From contig CASDUP010000041.1 in the NCBI GenBank assembly GCA_949283955.1, positions 1 through 47,954 on the forward strand: DNA of 47,954 nucleotides, in the 5' to 3' direction. Position 1 is the stretch's first letter, and the number at the start of each line of letters is the position of its first letter. Below are positions 1 to 8,799 of this stretch, piece after piece. The DNA is from an uncultured Verrucomicrobiota bacterium (GTDB lineage Bacteria > Verrucomicrobiota > Verrucomicrobiia > Opitutales > Intestinicryptomonadaceae). Under the pieces are notes generated by a model. It saw nothing but the letters and a program-made list of their open reading frames with translations. It was not told the DNA's origin and did not search any database. The position numbers and the translations under genes are program-made.

Positions 1-2
1 TT

Positions 3-182
3 AGATTTAAAAATTTTGCGATAGAGTTTACCTTTTTAGAGGCATTTAGACCTCCATTTCCAGTTAGAGGGTTTAAAGACGTTTTTCATATGGAAAAGAA
101 CGTGGAAAAAGTGAGGAATTTTCAAGCTGAAATACGCGCAATAAAAGAATGTGAAACGCACCTAAGGCGCGCGGGCTTATAG
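3..182 (+). CDS. Possible C-terminal end of a gene cut by the window edge
   Basis: One forward frame is open without interruption from base 3 to a TAG at 180-182, giving 59 residues. It ends in a charged, helix-like stretch (around FHMEKNVEKVRNFQAE). The other two forward frames hit stops at once. I do not recognise the protein. A 59-codon open frame in AT-rich DNA could be chance, but the residue mix looks protein-like. No start is visible, so it would be a truncated gene at a contig end. Confidence 0.35.
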   Translation, partial: RFKNFAIEFTFLEAFRPPFPVRGFKDVFHMEKNVEKVRNFQAEIRAIKECETHLRRAGL

Positions 183-206
183 TCTGCGAAGCCTTTATTT
201 ATCGGC

Positions 207-242
207 AAAAAGAGCCCGCAAACCTTGATGGTTAACGGGCTC
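207..242 (-). terminator. Intrinsic terminator of the tmRNA
   Basis: A perfect 7-bp stem pairs 212-218 with 236-242 (GAGCCCG/CGGGCTC). Read on the minus strand it is followed by five T residues at 211-207. It lies just past the 3' CCA of the tmRNA, as expected for its terminator. Confidence 0.8.
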
Positions 243-247
243 CTAAA

Positions 248-596
248 TGGTGGAGGCGAGGGGATTTGAACCCCTGTCCTGAAGACTTTCAATTACGTCC
301 GCTACATGCTTAGTCGGAATTGGGCTTTCCGCGAAGTCGGATTCCGACATCCCTTCGCGGGCAGCAAACTGTTCGGTGGCGGCGCTTCCCCAGTTTGCAC
401 AAAACGCGCCCCTGTACCCGATATCGACGCCAGCTCCGCCTATCGGGTGTCGGCGGGCAGACGCGTCGCTTAATTAAGCGGCGATAGCATATTCATTGCC
501 ATTTATGTTTTTTTTGACGCATTTTTACGAAGCCAAGCGTCGTCTTCGGCATGCGTGCGCAACCTACGATATTCAGTCGAATTCCGGAACGCCCCC
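248..596 (-). ncRNA. ssrA: Transfer-messenger RNA (tmRNA)
   Basis: tmRNA rescues stalled ribosomes: it enters as an alanyl-tRNA mimic, then serves as template for a degradation tag. On the minus strand the 5' end reads GGGGGCG (596-590), followed by a CGGAATTCGAC-type element typical of tmRNA. The 3' end has a T arm (AGGGG, loop TTCAAAT, CCCCT), then CGCCTCC, which pairs with the 5' end, then ACCA ending at 248. The tag frame ends in GNEYAIAA before TAA at 474-476. The resume codon is probably GGC or the AAT just before it, so the tag would be GNEYAIAA or NGNEYAIAA. Length is about 349 nt and the gene is one-piece. Several hairpins between tag and T arm match the expected pseudoknots. Confidence 0.95.
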
Positions 597-798
597 GTTG
601 TTTTAAAGTTCCTGCCACAACTCGGGCTGTCTTCAAGCATTCATTTGAAAATCCAGCTTACACGGCACATGTATCGGATTTTTCCTCCTGCGTTTCAAGA
701 CATATTTTTTGCGGCATTTATTCCAATTAGAAAAATGTTGAAAGCTTTTAGTTTTTGTTTATCCGATATGTAATTGATTTTTGTATGTTGGGTTTAAA

Positions 799-2472
799 AT
801 GAAAGATAACATAAAGACGCTCATAATAGGAGGGGCTTGTATAGCCATAATTGCGGTTTTTCTCATCACAAGAAGAGTGGGGGGAAAAGACCAGAAGCTT
901 GAATTAGACAAGGCGCAGCCTGAGCTTGTTGTTTCGGTGGCAAAAGAGGTTGCTAAGCCTGTGGAGTCTCAGAAAAAAGTGGATAGAGCAAGTTCGGTTG
1001 TTTTGCCTGTGGCAAACAAAAAAGAGAATTTGATGGAAGTTGCGAAATCCAAAGCCGATTCCACTTCTTTGGCAAAATCTGAAAATGCTGAATCTCCAAA
1101 GGAAGATTCTGGCGCTTCGGAAACTGCAACGGAAAATGGGGAAGCTAAAAGTGCCGCGCCTTCTTCCGACGACGATGATGCCAAAATGATTGCCGATCTG
1201 ACCAAGAAATGGGAGGCAAAAATACACTCGATGCAGATGAGGGGCGAGGTTCCGTTAAAATCCATTAGCGGAGATATGCCGGAAAGTTGGTGTGTTGGGG
1301 CATACAACATGTACTCGTTCAAAATGGGGCCGAAGCGCAAATACGACGCTCCAAAAAATGCCACGAATTTTTCGGACCACAAATCTCTAAAACCCTACGG
1401 ATTGGACCAGTTCCCAGTGGTGTGTTGTCCTTTAGAGACTGACAGAACCGATCCCCCGAAGTTGTCGGAGAAAGGGTCGTTCAGTTTTATTTGGCTTCCG
1501 GATCCGCAGCAGTATAGCGCTCGCGCCGTCAATTGCGGAATTTTCGACATTATGACTTCGTGGTGCGCCCGCATGGCGAAGCCTTTGAATGTGAAGGCGG
1601 TTCTTTGCACTGGGGACTTGGTTTTTCAGAACAATTTGGTTTCCACGAGAAAGGGAGTGGACTCGGATTTGAATTCTAGGGAGCAATGGAAGATGGTTTC
1701 GAGGGCGTTCGAGCGTTTGGACAATGTTGTTCCGTATGTTCTTTGCACTGGGAACCACGACCATGGATTCTACTATGGTGAAAATCGTCGCACAAATTTT
1801 CCGGACTATTTTTATCCAGAGCGCAATCTGAGGAATAAGGAAGTGCTAATGGAAGTGTTCCCAGATTTCTCTGGAAGGAGTTCGATGGAGAATGCTGCAT
1901 ACGAATTTAAAGATTGCGGGGCATGGGGAGATATTCTTGTGATAACACTCGAGTTTGCTCCGCGCGATGCTGCGGTACAGTGGGCAAAGGAATTGGTTGA
2001 AAAATATAAGGACCACAAAATTATAGTTATGACGCACTCGTACATGGACGAGATGGGGCGCATAATGCACTTTGAGCGCGCGCCATATGAATTCATAGAT
2101 AAGAAGGGCTCAACCGCAAACTGTGGAGCGGCGATATTTGAGAAGCTAATAAAGCCCTCCCAAAACATCGCGATGGTTCTTTGCGGGCACATGGGCGAGC
2201 GCGACCAATGCTTCCAAAAAAGCGTGTCTCGTAGAACCGACAAGCGCGCCGATGGCAAAAACGTGTTCCAATGCTTTTTCAACGCACAAATGCTGGGTGG
2301 CGGATATTCCGGCAACGGGGGCGATGGTTGGTTGAGAATTCTTGAATTCTTGCCGGACGGAAAAACCATGAAAGTTTACACCTACTCTCCGTTTTTCGGG
2401 ATTTCCCCCACCACAAAGAAATTTGCATGGAGGACGCAGGATTGCGACGAATTCACGGTTGTTCTCGAGTGA
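799..2472 (+). CDS. Secreted calcineurin-like metallophosphoesterase, long form
   Basis: This is a predicted extracytoplasmic phosphohydrolase. I start it at ATG 799 rather than the in-frame TTG at 781, because 799 places a hydrophobic segment (about residues 8-24) directly after a short basic start. Residues 35-140 are a low-complexity Lys/Glu/Ala/Ser linker. The catalytic part follows with WLPDPQ (motif I, D-x-Q where many relatives have D-x-H), CTGDLV, CTGNHDHG, MTHSY and LCGHMGERD. The C-terminus (GDGWLRILEF, then TYSPFF) matches the paralogue at 12869. The same Gln and the loss of the last GHxH histidine recur in that paralogue, so they look like subfamily traits. Substrate unknown. The gene is followed 25 bases later by an organophosphate antiporter, which suggests release and uptake of phosphorylated compounds. 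Confidence 0.85.
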   Translation: MKDNIKTLIIGGACIAIIAVFLITRRVGGKDQKLELDKAQPELVVSVAKEVAKPVESQKKVDRASSVVLPVANKKENLMEVAKSKADSTSLAKSENAESPKEDSGASETATENGEAKSAAPSSDDDDAKMIADLTKKWEAKIHSMQMRGEVPLKSISGDMPESWCVGAYNMYSFKMGPKRKYDAPKNATNFSDHKSLKPYGLDQFPVVCCPLETDRTDPPKLSEKGSFSFIWLPDPQQYSARAVNCGIFDIMTSWCARMAKPLNVKAVLCTGDLVFQNNLVSTRKGVDSDLNSREQWKMVSRAFERLDNVVPYVLCTGNHDHGFYYGENRRTNFPDYFYPERNLRNKEVLMEVFPDFSGRSSMENAAYEFKDCGAWGDILVITLEFAPRDAAVQWAKELVEKYKDHKIIVMTHSYMDEMGRIMHFERAPYEFIDKKGSTANCGAAIFEKLIKPSQNIAMVLCGHMGERDQCFQKSVSRRTDKRADGKNVFQCFFNAQMLGGGYSGNGGDGWLRILEFLPDGKTMKVYTYSPFFGISPTTKKFAWRTQDCDEFTVVLE

Positions 2473-2497
2473 CTTTTTACTAATATAGCTGGCCGGT

Positions 2498-3820
2498 ATG
2501 GAAGAGAGTTCTGTTTTTGCGAACATGAGCAAAGATCAGGTTCGCATGTTTAAGTCGTGGCAGATTCGGACTTTATTCATAACGATAGCAGGATATGCCA
2601 TGTTCTATTTTGTAAGGAAGAACTTGAGCATAGCTATGCCATTTTTGCGGGAGGAATTGGGCATAAGCCCAACCCAGCTGGGCTTTGTTCTGACACTGCA
2701 CGGGGTAGTGTACGGTATTTCGAAGTTCGCGAACGGTATTTGGGGCGACAGGGCCAATGCGAGAATATTTTTCGCGTCGGGATTGGCGTTTGCAGCCACG
2801 GCGAACCTATTCTTTGGAATGGGGGAATCTCTGATGTGGCTGGGAACATTTTGGATTTTAAACGCATGGTTCCAAGGAATGGGGGTTCCTCCATGCATAA
2901 AGCTCATGACCCATTGGATTCCTCCTAGCCAGCTTGCAGTTAAGATGTCCATCTGGAACACTTCGCATTCCATAGGTGCGGGGGCGGCAGTGATATTTTG
3001 CGGCTATATTGTCGCGGGAAATTGGTCTTGGACAGGAGTGTCTCCGTGGCGATTTTGCTTCTTTATTCCGGCTGTAATAGCGCTTTTCGGAGCCCTAATG
3101 ATTTGGATAGTTGCCCGTGACACCCCATCTTCAGTCGGAATACCGGAGATGAACCTCAAGGTAAAAGACGACTCCCAAAATTCCGGCCTTCAAGATTCGG
3201 CGGAATTCGCCGCTTTCATCAGGAAGCACGTATTTATGAATCCGGTGGTATGGATTATATCCATTGGAAATTTTTTCGTGTATGTGGTGAGATTCGCCGT
3301 TCTCGATTGGGGCCCGATGATGTTGCACGACCATTTAAAGATGGATATGAGCCACGCCGGTTGGATGGTGGCAGGATTCGAAGTGGCGGGAATAGTCGGA
3401 ATGCTGGCGGCAGGTTGGATTACGGAAAAAGTTTTCAAGGGAAGAGCCGTGAGAACGTGCGTGTGGTGCATGTTTTTTTCGGCCGTTTGCATGGCAAGCT
3501 TGTGGAGCCTCGACTCGCAAAGTTCGGTCCTTTTGGCCGCAATAATCTTAGTTTCTGCCGGATTTTTCATCTATGGGCCACAGGCTCTCGCAGGAATAGC
3601 GGCAGCAAATATCGCTACAAATAAAGCGGCTTCCACCGCGGTAGGACTCGTGGGAATTTGCGGGTATGCGAGCACAGTTTTGTCGGGCTTGGGGCTAGGG
3701 GTTCTTGTCGAAACCGCAGGTTGGGATTGGGCATTGTTTGCCTTTGTGTGCGCCGCGGTGGTGGGTTGCGCGGTGTTCGCACTAGCATGGAATGCCAAGG
3801 CAACGGGATACGAGGAATAA
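2498..3820 (+). CDS. MFS organophosphate:phosphate antiporter (GlpT/UhpT/UhpC-like)
   Basis: A 440-residue inner-membrane transporter of the major facilitator superfamily with about 12 hydrophobic segments. FVRKNLSIAMPFL in the first segment and WFQGMGVPPCIKLMTHW in the middle of the N-terminal half are close to the organophosphate:inorganic phosphate antiporter family, whose members import glycerol-3-phosphate or hexose phosphates in exchange for phosphate. The substrate cannot be read from sequence; a sensor-type UhpC relative is also possible. The start at 2498 has a poor ribosome site; ATG 2525 (MSKDQ) is an alternative. The gene lies between a secreted phosphoesterase and mannitol-1-phosphate dehydrogenase, so a sugar- or polyol-phosphate is an attractive guess. 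Confidence 0.88.
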   Translation: MEESSVFANMSKDQVRMFKSWQIRTLFITIAGYAMFYFVRKNLSIAMPFLREELGISPTQLGFVLTLHGVVYGISKFANGIWGDRANARIFFASGLAFAATANLFFGMGESLMWLGTFWILNAWFQGMGVPPCIKLMTHWIPPSQLAVKMSIWNTSHSIGAGAAVIFCGYIVAGNWSWTGVSPWRFCFFIPAVIALFGALMIWIVARDTPSSVGIPEMNLKVKDDSQNSGLQDSAEFAAFIRKHVFMNPVVWIISIGNFFVYVVRFAVLDWGPMMLHDHLKMDMSHAGWMVAGFEVAGIVGMLAAGWITEKVFKGRAVRTCVWCMFFSAVCMASLWSLDSQSSVLLAAIILVSAGFFIYGPQALAGIAAANIATNKAASTAVGLVGICGYASTVLSGLGLGVLVETAGWDWALFAFVCAAVVGCAVFALAWNAKATGYEE

Positions 3821-3935
3821 TTCGCTCCGCAAAAATGTAAAAAAAATCGCTGAAACTGAATTATATCGGTCTAATGGGATAAATATGGTTGCGATATAGG
3901 AAATGTTCTGTTTTGATTCGCGGAATACAAAAAAA

Positions 3936-3942
3936 GAGAAGG
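3936..3942 (+). promoter_or_regulatory. Ribosome binding site deciding the mtlD start
   Basis: GAGAAGG lies 11 bases before ATG 3954. It supports that start over the in-frame ATG at 3903, which would add 17 residues unlike the family N-terminus. Confidence 0.5.
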
Positions 3943-3953
3943 TTGTAAAAATT

Positions 3954-5114
3954 ATGACTAAAAAGATAGCCGTTCAGATGGGTGCGGGTAAAATCGGAAG
4001 GGGTTTTATCGGGGCCGTTTTGGAAAAATCGGGATACCACGTGGTTTTCGCGGATGTGGCTCGTCCGATAATAGACGCGATAAATTCCGAAAAGAAATAC
4101 TCTATCCATATAGCGGACGTCAATTCGAGGGAGATTGAGATAAGCGACATAAGCGCGGTCGACTCCACAATGCCCGAGGCCGCGGAAAAAATTGCCACGG
4201 CCAATCTCGTGACCACCGCGGTTGGATTTGCCCTGCTTCCGAAAATTGCCGCCGTAATAGCCAAGGGCTTGGTTTTGCGCGAAAAAAACGGAGTTCGCAA
4301 GCCGCTCGATATAATTGCATGCGAAAACGGCTTGGACGCGACTTCCATTCTCAAAACGGAGGTGTTCCGCCGCTTGGATCCGGTGACGGCCTCGTATGCA
4401 GAAAAAAAGGTCGGATTTGCGAATTGTTCGGTTGACAGGATTGTGCCTCCCATCAGGTGCGAAAACCCCATAGACGTGTCGGTCGAAGATTTCTTCGAGT
4501 GGAATGTCGACAAAAACGCTCTCAAGGGCGATTTGAGCGACATAAAAGGAATGAATCTTGTAGAAAATCCAGAGGCGTACGTTCAGAGAAAATTGTTCAC
4601 CCTCAACACCGGGCATGCAATTTCTGCCTATATTGGAAGGCTGAAAGGATTTGCCACGATAGCGGAGGCGATAGAAAACCCGAAGGTCAGGGCTATCGCG
4701 GAAGGAGCGATGGAGGAGAGCGGAAAGGCCCTTATAAAGAAGTTCGGGTTTGATCCCAAGGCACACGCGGACTACATAAAGAAGGTACTGGTGAGGTTTA
4801 AAAATCCGTACCTGAAAGACGACGTCTCGAGAGTAGGTCACGATCCTATGAGGAAGCTTTCAAAGAAGGACAGGTTGGTTGGACCTCTTCTTCTTGCCCG
4901 GGAGTACGGAATACCCACTCCGAACCTTCTTCTCGGAATAGCGGCTGCCTTGCGCTACGACAATTCCGACGATCCCCAGAGCATTCAAATAATAGAGGGG
5001 ATAAAGAACGACGGAGTTTCAAAGACCTTCTCGAAAGTTTCGGGGGTTGAGGATTCGTCCCTCCTGAAGGAGGTTGCCGACGCCTACAAGACACTTCCCT
5101 CAAAAATAAAATAG
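3954..5114 (+). CDS. mtlD: Mannitol-1-phosphate 5-dehydrogenase
   Basis: Converts mannitol 1-phosphate and NAD+ to fructose 6-phosphate in the cytoplasm. From ATG 3954 the protein is 386 residues, close to the usual length of about 380. The N-terminus MTKKIAVQMGAGKIGRGFIG is the family's Rossmann NAD-binding loop. The C-terminal half has the helical substrate domain (LNTGHAISAYIG, then DDVSRVGHDPMRKL with the conserved His and Lys region). No mannitol PTS gene is nearby, so mannitol phosphate must come from elsewhere or the enzyme works in the reducing direction. The OPA transporter upstream could supply phosphorylated substrate; that link is inference. A strong terminator follows directly. 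Confidence 0.93.
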   Translation: MTKKIAVQMGAGKIGRGFIGAVLEKSGYHVVFADVARPIIDAINSEKKYSIHIADVNSREIEISDISAVDSTMPEAAEKIATANLVTTAVGFALLPKIAAVIAKGLVLREKNGVRKPLDIIACENGLDATSILKTEVFRRLDPVTASYAEKKVGFANCSVDRIVPPIRCENPIDVSVEDFFEWNVDKNALKGDLSDIKGMNLVENPEAYVQRKLFTLNTGHAISAYIGRLKGFATIAEAIENPKVRAIAEGAMEESGKALIKKFGFDPKAHADYIKKVLVRFKNPYLKDDVSRVGHDPMRKLSKKDRLVGPLLLAREYGIPTPNLLLGIAAALRYDNSDDPQSIQIIEGIKNDGVSKTFSKVSGVEDSSLLKEVADAYKTLPSKIK

Positions 5115-5126
5115 TGAAAACTTTTG

Positions 5127-5159
5127 AGCGGCGCTCCACTGGGTAGCGCCGCTTTTTTT
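5127..5159 (+). terminator. Terminator after mtlD
   Basis: AGCGGCGCT (5127-5135) pairs perfectly with AGCGCCGCT (5145-5153) and runs into seven T residues. Open frames extending into this hairpin from the next gene are therefore unlikely to be real coding sequence. Confidence 0.88.
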
Positions 5160-5213
5160 GTCGCTTTCTTTTATAACTTGGTTTTTTATCCGGCGTGGAT
5201 TTTATTTTTTCCG

Positions 5214-6086
5214 ATGGAGTGTTCAGACTTTGTTCCAATTATTCTGTTTTGGGGAGTTCTCGCCCTCGCGTTTACCCGAAGGGGATTGGTAAAGTTGCGG
5301 CAGCTGGGAGACGGAATTTCCCCAGTGCGCTTTACTATTAGGGACTATGTGTTCGCACTTTCTGCGATATGCTTTTCGCTATTTTTCGTGCAGGTAATTC
5401 GAAATTTGCTCGACGGGGAGAATTTTGGAGTGCTCGAAATTTTCGCGATGACGATAGTCATGCATCTTTTTTTGATAATTTCGTTTTTTGCGCTGAAGAA
5501 GTTCGGCGACTCAAAATTCAAAATTTCCGAAACGGAAGATTCCCCCGTAAAGTGCGCCAAATTTGGGGTGGCTGTAGTTTTGCTCATGATTCCGCTGATG
5601 TTTTTGACTTCTTCGCTGGCGATGTTGGCGTTGGGGCTAATGACTGGAGGAGAAGTTCAAAAGCAGGAAGTTTTGGAAACCATATCGGAGTCGTCGGGAT
5701 TTTGGGATTTTGCAGTGTCGGGGATTTCGGTTATAGTCACGGCTCCAATTTGCGAAGAGCTGATTTTTAGATGCTTTTTGTATCGGGGTTTGAAAGGCTT
5801 ATTCGAGAGGGAAACTCTATTCGGATTTTCAAAAATTTTTCTCGGGGATAGTGTTTCGCTCCGGGCGAAGTTTTTCGCGGTTGTGGTCTCGAGCGCGATT
5901 TTTGCCTACATTCATTTCACTATTTCCGCCTTCGTTCCGATATTTTTCTTGGGAATAATTTTTGCTTTGGCGTACGAGCGAACCAAAAGTATATGGACTC
6001 CAATAGCCATGCACGCCGTGTTTAATGCCGTAAATTTCGCCTTGATAGGTATCGTGGGGGGAATGGAGGGATTCATTCATGCATAG
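5214..6086 (+). CDS. CPBP-family intramembrane metalloprotease
   Basis: A membrane protein with several hydrophobic segments and the three CPBP (CAAX protease/bacteriocin-processing) motifs. These are EELIFRCFLYRG (the EExxxR glutamates), FAYIHF (FxxxH) and MHAVFNAVNF (HxxxN). These residues bind the catalytic zinc in the family. Its target is unknown. I place the start at ATG 5214 (290 residues), because the frame further upstream runs through the mtlD terminator; TTG 5178 is an alternative that would extend the first hydrophobic segment. The stop overlaps the thiL start by 8 bases, so the two are likely translated together. Confidence 0.85.
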   Translation: MECSDFVPIILFWGVLALAFTRRGLVKLRQLGDGISPVRFTIRDYVFALSAICFSLFFVQVIRNLLDGENFGVLEIFAMTIVMHLFLIISFFALKKFGDSKFKISETEDSPVKCAKFGVAVVLLMIPLMFLTSSLAMLALGLMTGGEVQKQEVLETISESSGFWDFAVSGISVIVTAPICEELIFRCFLYRGLKGLFERETLFGFSKIFLGDSVSLRAKFFAVVVSSAIFAYIHFTISAFVPIFFLGIIFALAYERTKSIWTPIAMHAVFNAVNFALIGIVGGMEGFIHA

Positions 6087-7047
6087 AAAAATCTTTGTCT
6101 CGTCTCAAAAAGGCTCCGTCTCAAGTTTGGACGAAAAAACTCTGATAGATAGAATCGTGGAAAAATTCGGGAGGGCTTCCGCCAAATATCCGAAAGGGGC
6201 GGGAGACGATTGTTCGGTGTTGGGGAAGTCGTCGTTTTTAAGGAACATCTACGCGACAGTGGATTCCGTGATATTCGGGGTTCATTTCGACGAAAAATCC
6301 GATCCGGCCCTCGTGGGAAAAAAGCTGGTTTCCCGCAACGCAAGCGATATAGCTTCCATGGGGGGGGCTCCAAAATACGCTCTTGTTTCCGCACAATTTT
6401 CAAACGATTTGTCCCTGAAATGGCTTGACGAATTTTGCAAAGGGGCGGCTTTTGAGTCGGAAAAAATCGGAATGAAGATAGTAGGAGGGGATGTGGCAAA
6501 GTTCCCCCAAAAGGGAATTTTTTGCGCCCAGATGGCTTTGCTTGGAGATTCGAATTTGCGCGGGCTTTTGAGAAGGGGTGCGAAAGTCGGAGATGCGGTT
6601 TTTTCGACCGGAACTTTGGGATTGTCGTTTGAAAGCGGAAAGCATCTTTCTTTTGATGCGAGAATCAATGAGGGGAAATTTCTTGCCGCGCGCGAGGAGG
6701 TTTCGTCGTGCACGGACCTAAGCGACGGATTGGCTTCGGATCTTCTTAATTTGATTCCGCAGGGAGCCTGCGCGGAATTGGCTGGAGTTCCGGGAACTAG
6801 ATTTGGAAAAAGAACCGCCTCTTTGGAGGAGGCTCTTTGCGGGGGAGAGGATTACGAACTGCTATTTACGGTGCGTGAAACAAAAAAGGCGGCTTTTTTA
6901 AAAGCGTACAAAAAGCGGTTTGGTACGGAGCCGTTTGAAATCGGGAAAATCGCTATTCCTAAAAGGGACGGAGAGAGAGGGAGAATCGTTGTGGCATTTC
7001 CGGAATCTGGCAGAAAAATATTCCGGAAAAAAGGGTATTCCCATTGA
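6079..7047 (+). CDS. thiL: Thiamine-monophosphate kinase
   Basis: Phosphorylates thiamine monophosphate with ATP to thiamine diphosphate, the last step of cofactor synthesis. At 322 residues it matches the family. Visible motifs are GAGDDCSVLG (acidic metal/ATP site), ATVDSVIFGVHFD, NASDIASMGG, VGGDVAK and TDLSDGLASDLLN, with CGGEDYELLFTV near the end. These are the AIR-synthase-like fold signatures of ThiL. It overlaps the CPBP protease gene by 8 bases. No thiamine riboswitch or other thi gene is visible in the window. It ends at a bidirectional terminator facing the next, convergent gene. Confidence 0.93.
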   Translation: MHRKIFVSSQKGSVSSLDEKTLIDRIVEKFGRASAKYPKGAGDDCSVLGKSSFLRNIYATVDSVIFGVHFDEKSDPALVGKKLVSRNASDIASMGGAPKYALVSAQFSNDLSLKWLDEFCKGAAFESEKIGMKIVGGDVAKFPQKGIFCAQMALLGDSNLRGLLRRGAKVGDAVFSTGTLGLSFESGKHLSFDARINEGKFLAAREEVSSCTDLSDGLASDLLNLIPQGACAELAGVPGTRFGKRTASLEEALCGGEDYELLFTVRETKKAAFLKAYKKRFGTEPFEIGKIAIPKRDGERGRIVVAFPESGRKIFRKKGYSH

Positions 7048-7068
7048 TGGGTTCAGCGCGGGCGGCGC

Positions 7069-7102
7069 AAAAAAAAGCGGCGGATTGCTCCGCCGCTTTT
7101 TT
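7069..7102. terminator. Bidirectional terminator between convergent genes
   Basis: AGCGGCGGA (7076-7084), loop TTGC, TCCGCCGCT (7089-7097), with A residues before and T residues after. It can end both thiL on the plus strand and the 7109-8791 gene on the minus strand. Confidence 0.88.
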
Positions 7103-7108
7103 AGGAAA

Positions 7109-8791
7109 TTATTTCATTCCCTGAGCTTGTTTTATGTCGTCCTGGTAGGAGCTCCTGTAGGATCCCTCCCTTTGCGCCTTTTGGAGCGAGTCGGCCACGT
7201 TTTGCAGAATAGCCACAAGATTCTTCATCTCGGACCTGACAGACGCGTAGCGCGAGTCGACCTTTGCGGAACGCACTTCGGCGGATATGAACATCACCGT
7301 CTCTTGCAGATACTGGCGGTAAAGCTTGTCGAATCTTGCCGGGTCGGAACGGCTCTTCAACCTTTCGTAGTTTTCCTTAACCAATCCACCTATTAGGGGG
7401 CAGCTGAGGGCGTTTTGCATTCTGTTTGCCGAAAGGAGCATTATGAAGTCTGAAACAAGACCGCGGACCCTTACCAAAGCTTCCTGGTCGAGAGTGAATT
7501 TTTCATCGTCCAATTTTTCCCAACCCTGCAATCTGTCCAACCTGAATATCACAAATTGCTTGTTCAGATTGCGCTGTTCGAACCTCTTGTAGAGTCGCCC
7601 AAAGGCCTTTACGTCGTCGGAATTTATCCAATTTGCCTTTCTGAGGGGGGTAAAGGTGTCTATGGCCGTCGCAAGAGCGGCTTCGCTTTCTCCGTCGTAA
7701 AGCAAGGTTCCCTCGTCGAAGGATCCGGGAACGGTAGTGCTGAGGTTGAGGGTATTGTCGGATACGGAGGTTATTTTAATCGGGAAAGCCTGAATGTTTT
7801 GCTTTTGGTATCCCACAAAGAACATGTTCTTCCCGACGAGCGACCTATATTCCTTGGAGGGAAGTATCTTTGCAGGTTGCACTCCGGAGGGAATGGATTC
7901 CGGAATTATCATGACTATGGGAAGATTTTTCGATATGTAAACCTTGTCGTTGTTGTACACGAGGGCCTCTCCGACGTTGTTTATTATGGAGAGCTGCTGG
8001 CCCGGAACGTAGGCGTTGGAGGGGAAGAGAACGACTTTAGTTCCCTGGATTTCAACCACTGTTGCGGTAGTGTTAGTTCTGCCTTCCACTATGAGAGTGT
8101 TTTCGGAAAAAAGCTTTTTCGAATTGTTCATCAAAGTCGACATGGAGGCGGGAACCTTCTCTGCGGTATTCGCGGCTTCCGCTGTTTGGGCTCCGGCTTC
8201 CGGAGCGGCCGCTTGCCCTACTTCTGCGGAGAATTGCTTCTTCGCCGCTTCAAGCTGCGCCACATAGTCTCCCTTGAACTTGTTGGATATGACTTGTTTT
8301 GTTATCGAAAAAGTCATTTCGTCCATTCCCGCCGGAGCGGAAATCGAATCCAAGTCGGATTTTGCCTGCGCTTGGGCTTGCAGTTCGGCGTAGGCCTTTT
8401 CGAAGTCCCCTCCGGCCTTTTTGATGGCCGCTTCCTTCATGGCCTTGAACTCCTCTCCGAGCGGAATCTCAAACTCAGCCAATCCCGCCGCGCTCTGGCA
8501 AGCGGTCGATATGTAGCTCTCCTGCGCAACGTAGTCCAGCGGGAATTTCTCCTCCGCTATCTTCTTTATCATATCCACATCGTCGGGGGAGGCCGCGTAG
8601 GTCGTGTTCATCAAAGATTCCCATGCGGCCTTTTGTTTGCCAATCCAGGTCTTAGCCCCGACGGGATTGTCGGGATTAAGTTCCGTGGCTTTCGCTTCGA
8701 GTTTAGCCTTGAGTTCGTCGGGCATCTCCTGCGCCAAAAGGGGCGCCACTACAAAGGGCAGCGCAACAAAAATCGCGTATAACTTTCTCAT
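7109..8791 (-). CDS. Secreted helical protein with a possible inactive trypsin-like domain
   Basis: I do not recognise a named family. The 560-residue protein starts with a clear signal peptide (residues 1-20, ending PLLAQ). Residues 30-195 are helical and contain a weak internal repeat: the KFxxDYVAQ pattern occurs near residues 82-89 and 172-179. An Ala-rich linker follows (about 193-212). Residues 225-370 are beta-rich. TLIVEGRTNTTATVVE followed by KVVLFPSNAYVPG resembles the start of trypsin-like (S1C/HtrA) domains, where TNxHV would carry the catalytic His; here it is NAY with Tyr261. That suggests a non-catalytic relative, an inference. The C-terminal 180 residues are helical and charged. 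It is a single gene with its own promoter and terminator. Confidence 0.75.
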   Translation of the reverse strand: MRKLYAIFVALPFVVAPLLAQEMPDELKAKLEAKATELNPDNPVGAKTWIGKQKAAWESLMNTTYAASPDDVDMIKKIAEEKFPLDYVAQESYISTACQSAAGLAEFEIPLGEEFKAMKEAAIKKAGGDFEKAYAELQAQAQAKSDLDSISAPAGMDEMTFSITKQVISNKFKGDYVAQLEAAKKQFSAEVGQAAAPEAGAQTAEAANTAEKVPASMSTLMNNSKKLFSENTLIVEGRTNTTATVVEIQGTKVVLFPSNAYVPGQQLSIINNVGEALVYNNDKVYISKNLPIVMIIPESIPSGVQPAKILPSKEYRSLVGKNMFFVGYQKQNIQAFPIKITSVSDNTLNLSTTVPGSFDEGTLLYDGESEAALATAIDTFTPLRKANWINSDDVKAFGRLYKRFEQRNLNKQFVIFRLDRLQGWEKLDDEKFTLDQEALVRVRGLVSDFIMLLSANRMQNALSCPLIGGLVKENYERLKSRSDPARFDKLYRQYLQETVMFISAEVRSAKVDSRYASVRSEMKNLVAILQNVADSLQKAQREGSYRSSYQDDIKQAQGMK

Positions 8792-8799
8792 ATCCCCAA

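Noticed and set aside
555..773. 72-residue open frame on the plus strand
   Set aside because: Overlaps the 5' end of tmRNA on the other strand, has no ribosome site and no protein-like pattern.
3861..4841. 326-residue open frame antisense to mtlD
   Set aside because: Exact antisense shadow of a confident gene; composition reflects the codon bias of mtlD and no family motif is seen.
6000..6130. Thiamine (TPP) riboswitch near thiL
   Set aside because: The upstream region is coding sequence of the CPBP protease and lacks the conserved CTGAGA and ACCTGA elements.
7556..8782. 408-residue open frame antisense to the secreted protein gene
   Set aside because: Gly/Arg/Leu-rich shadow. The minus-strand gene has a signal peptide, promoter and terminator.
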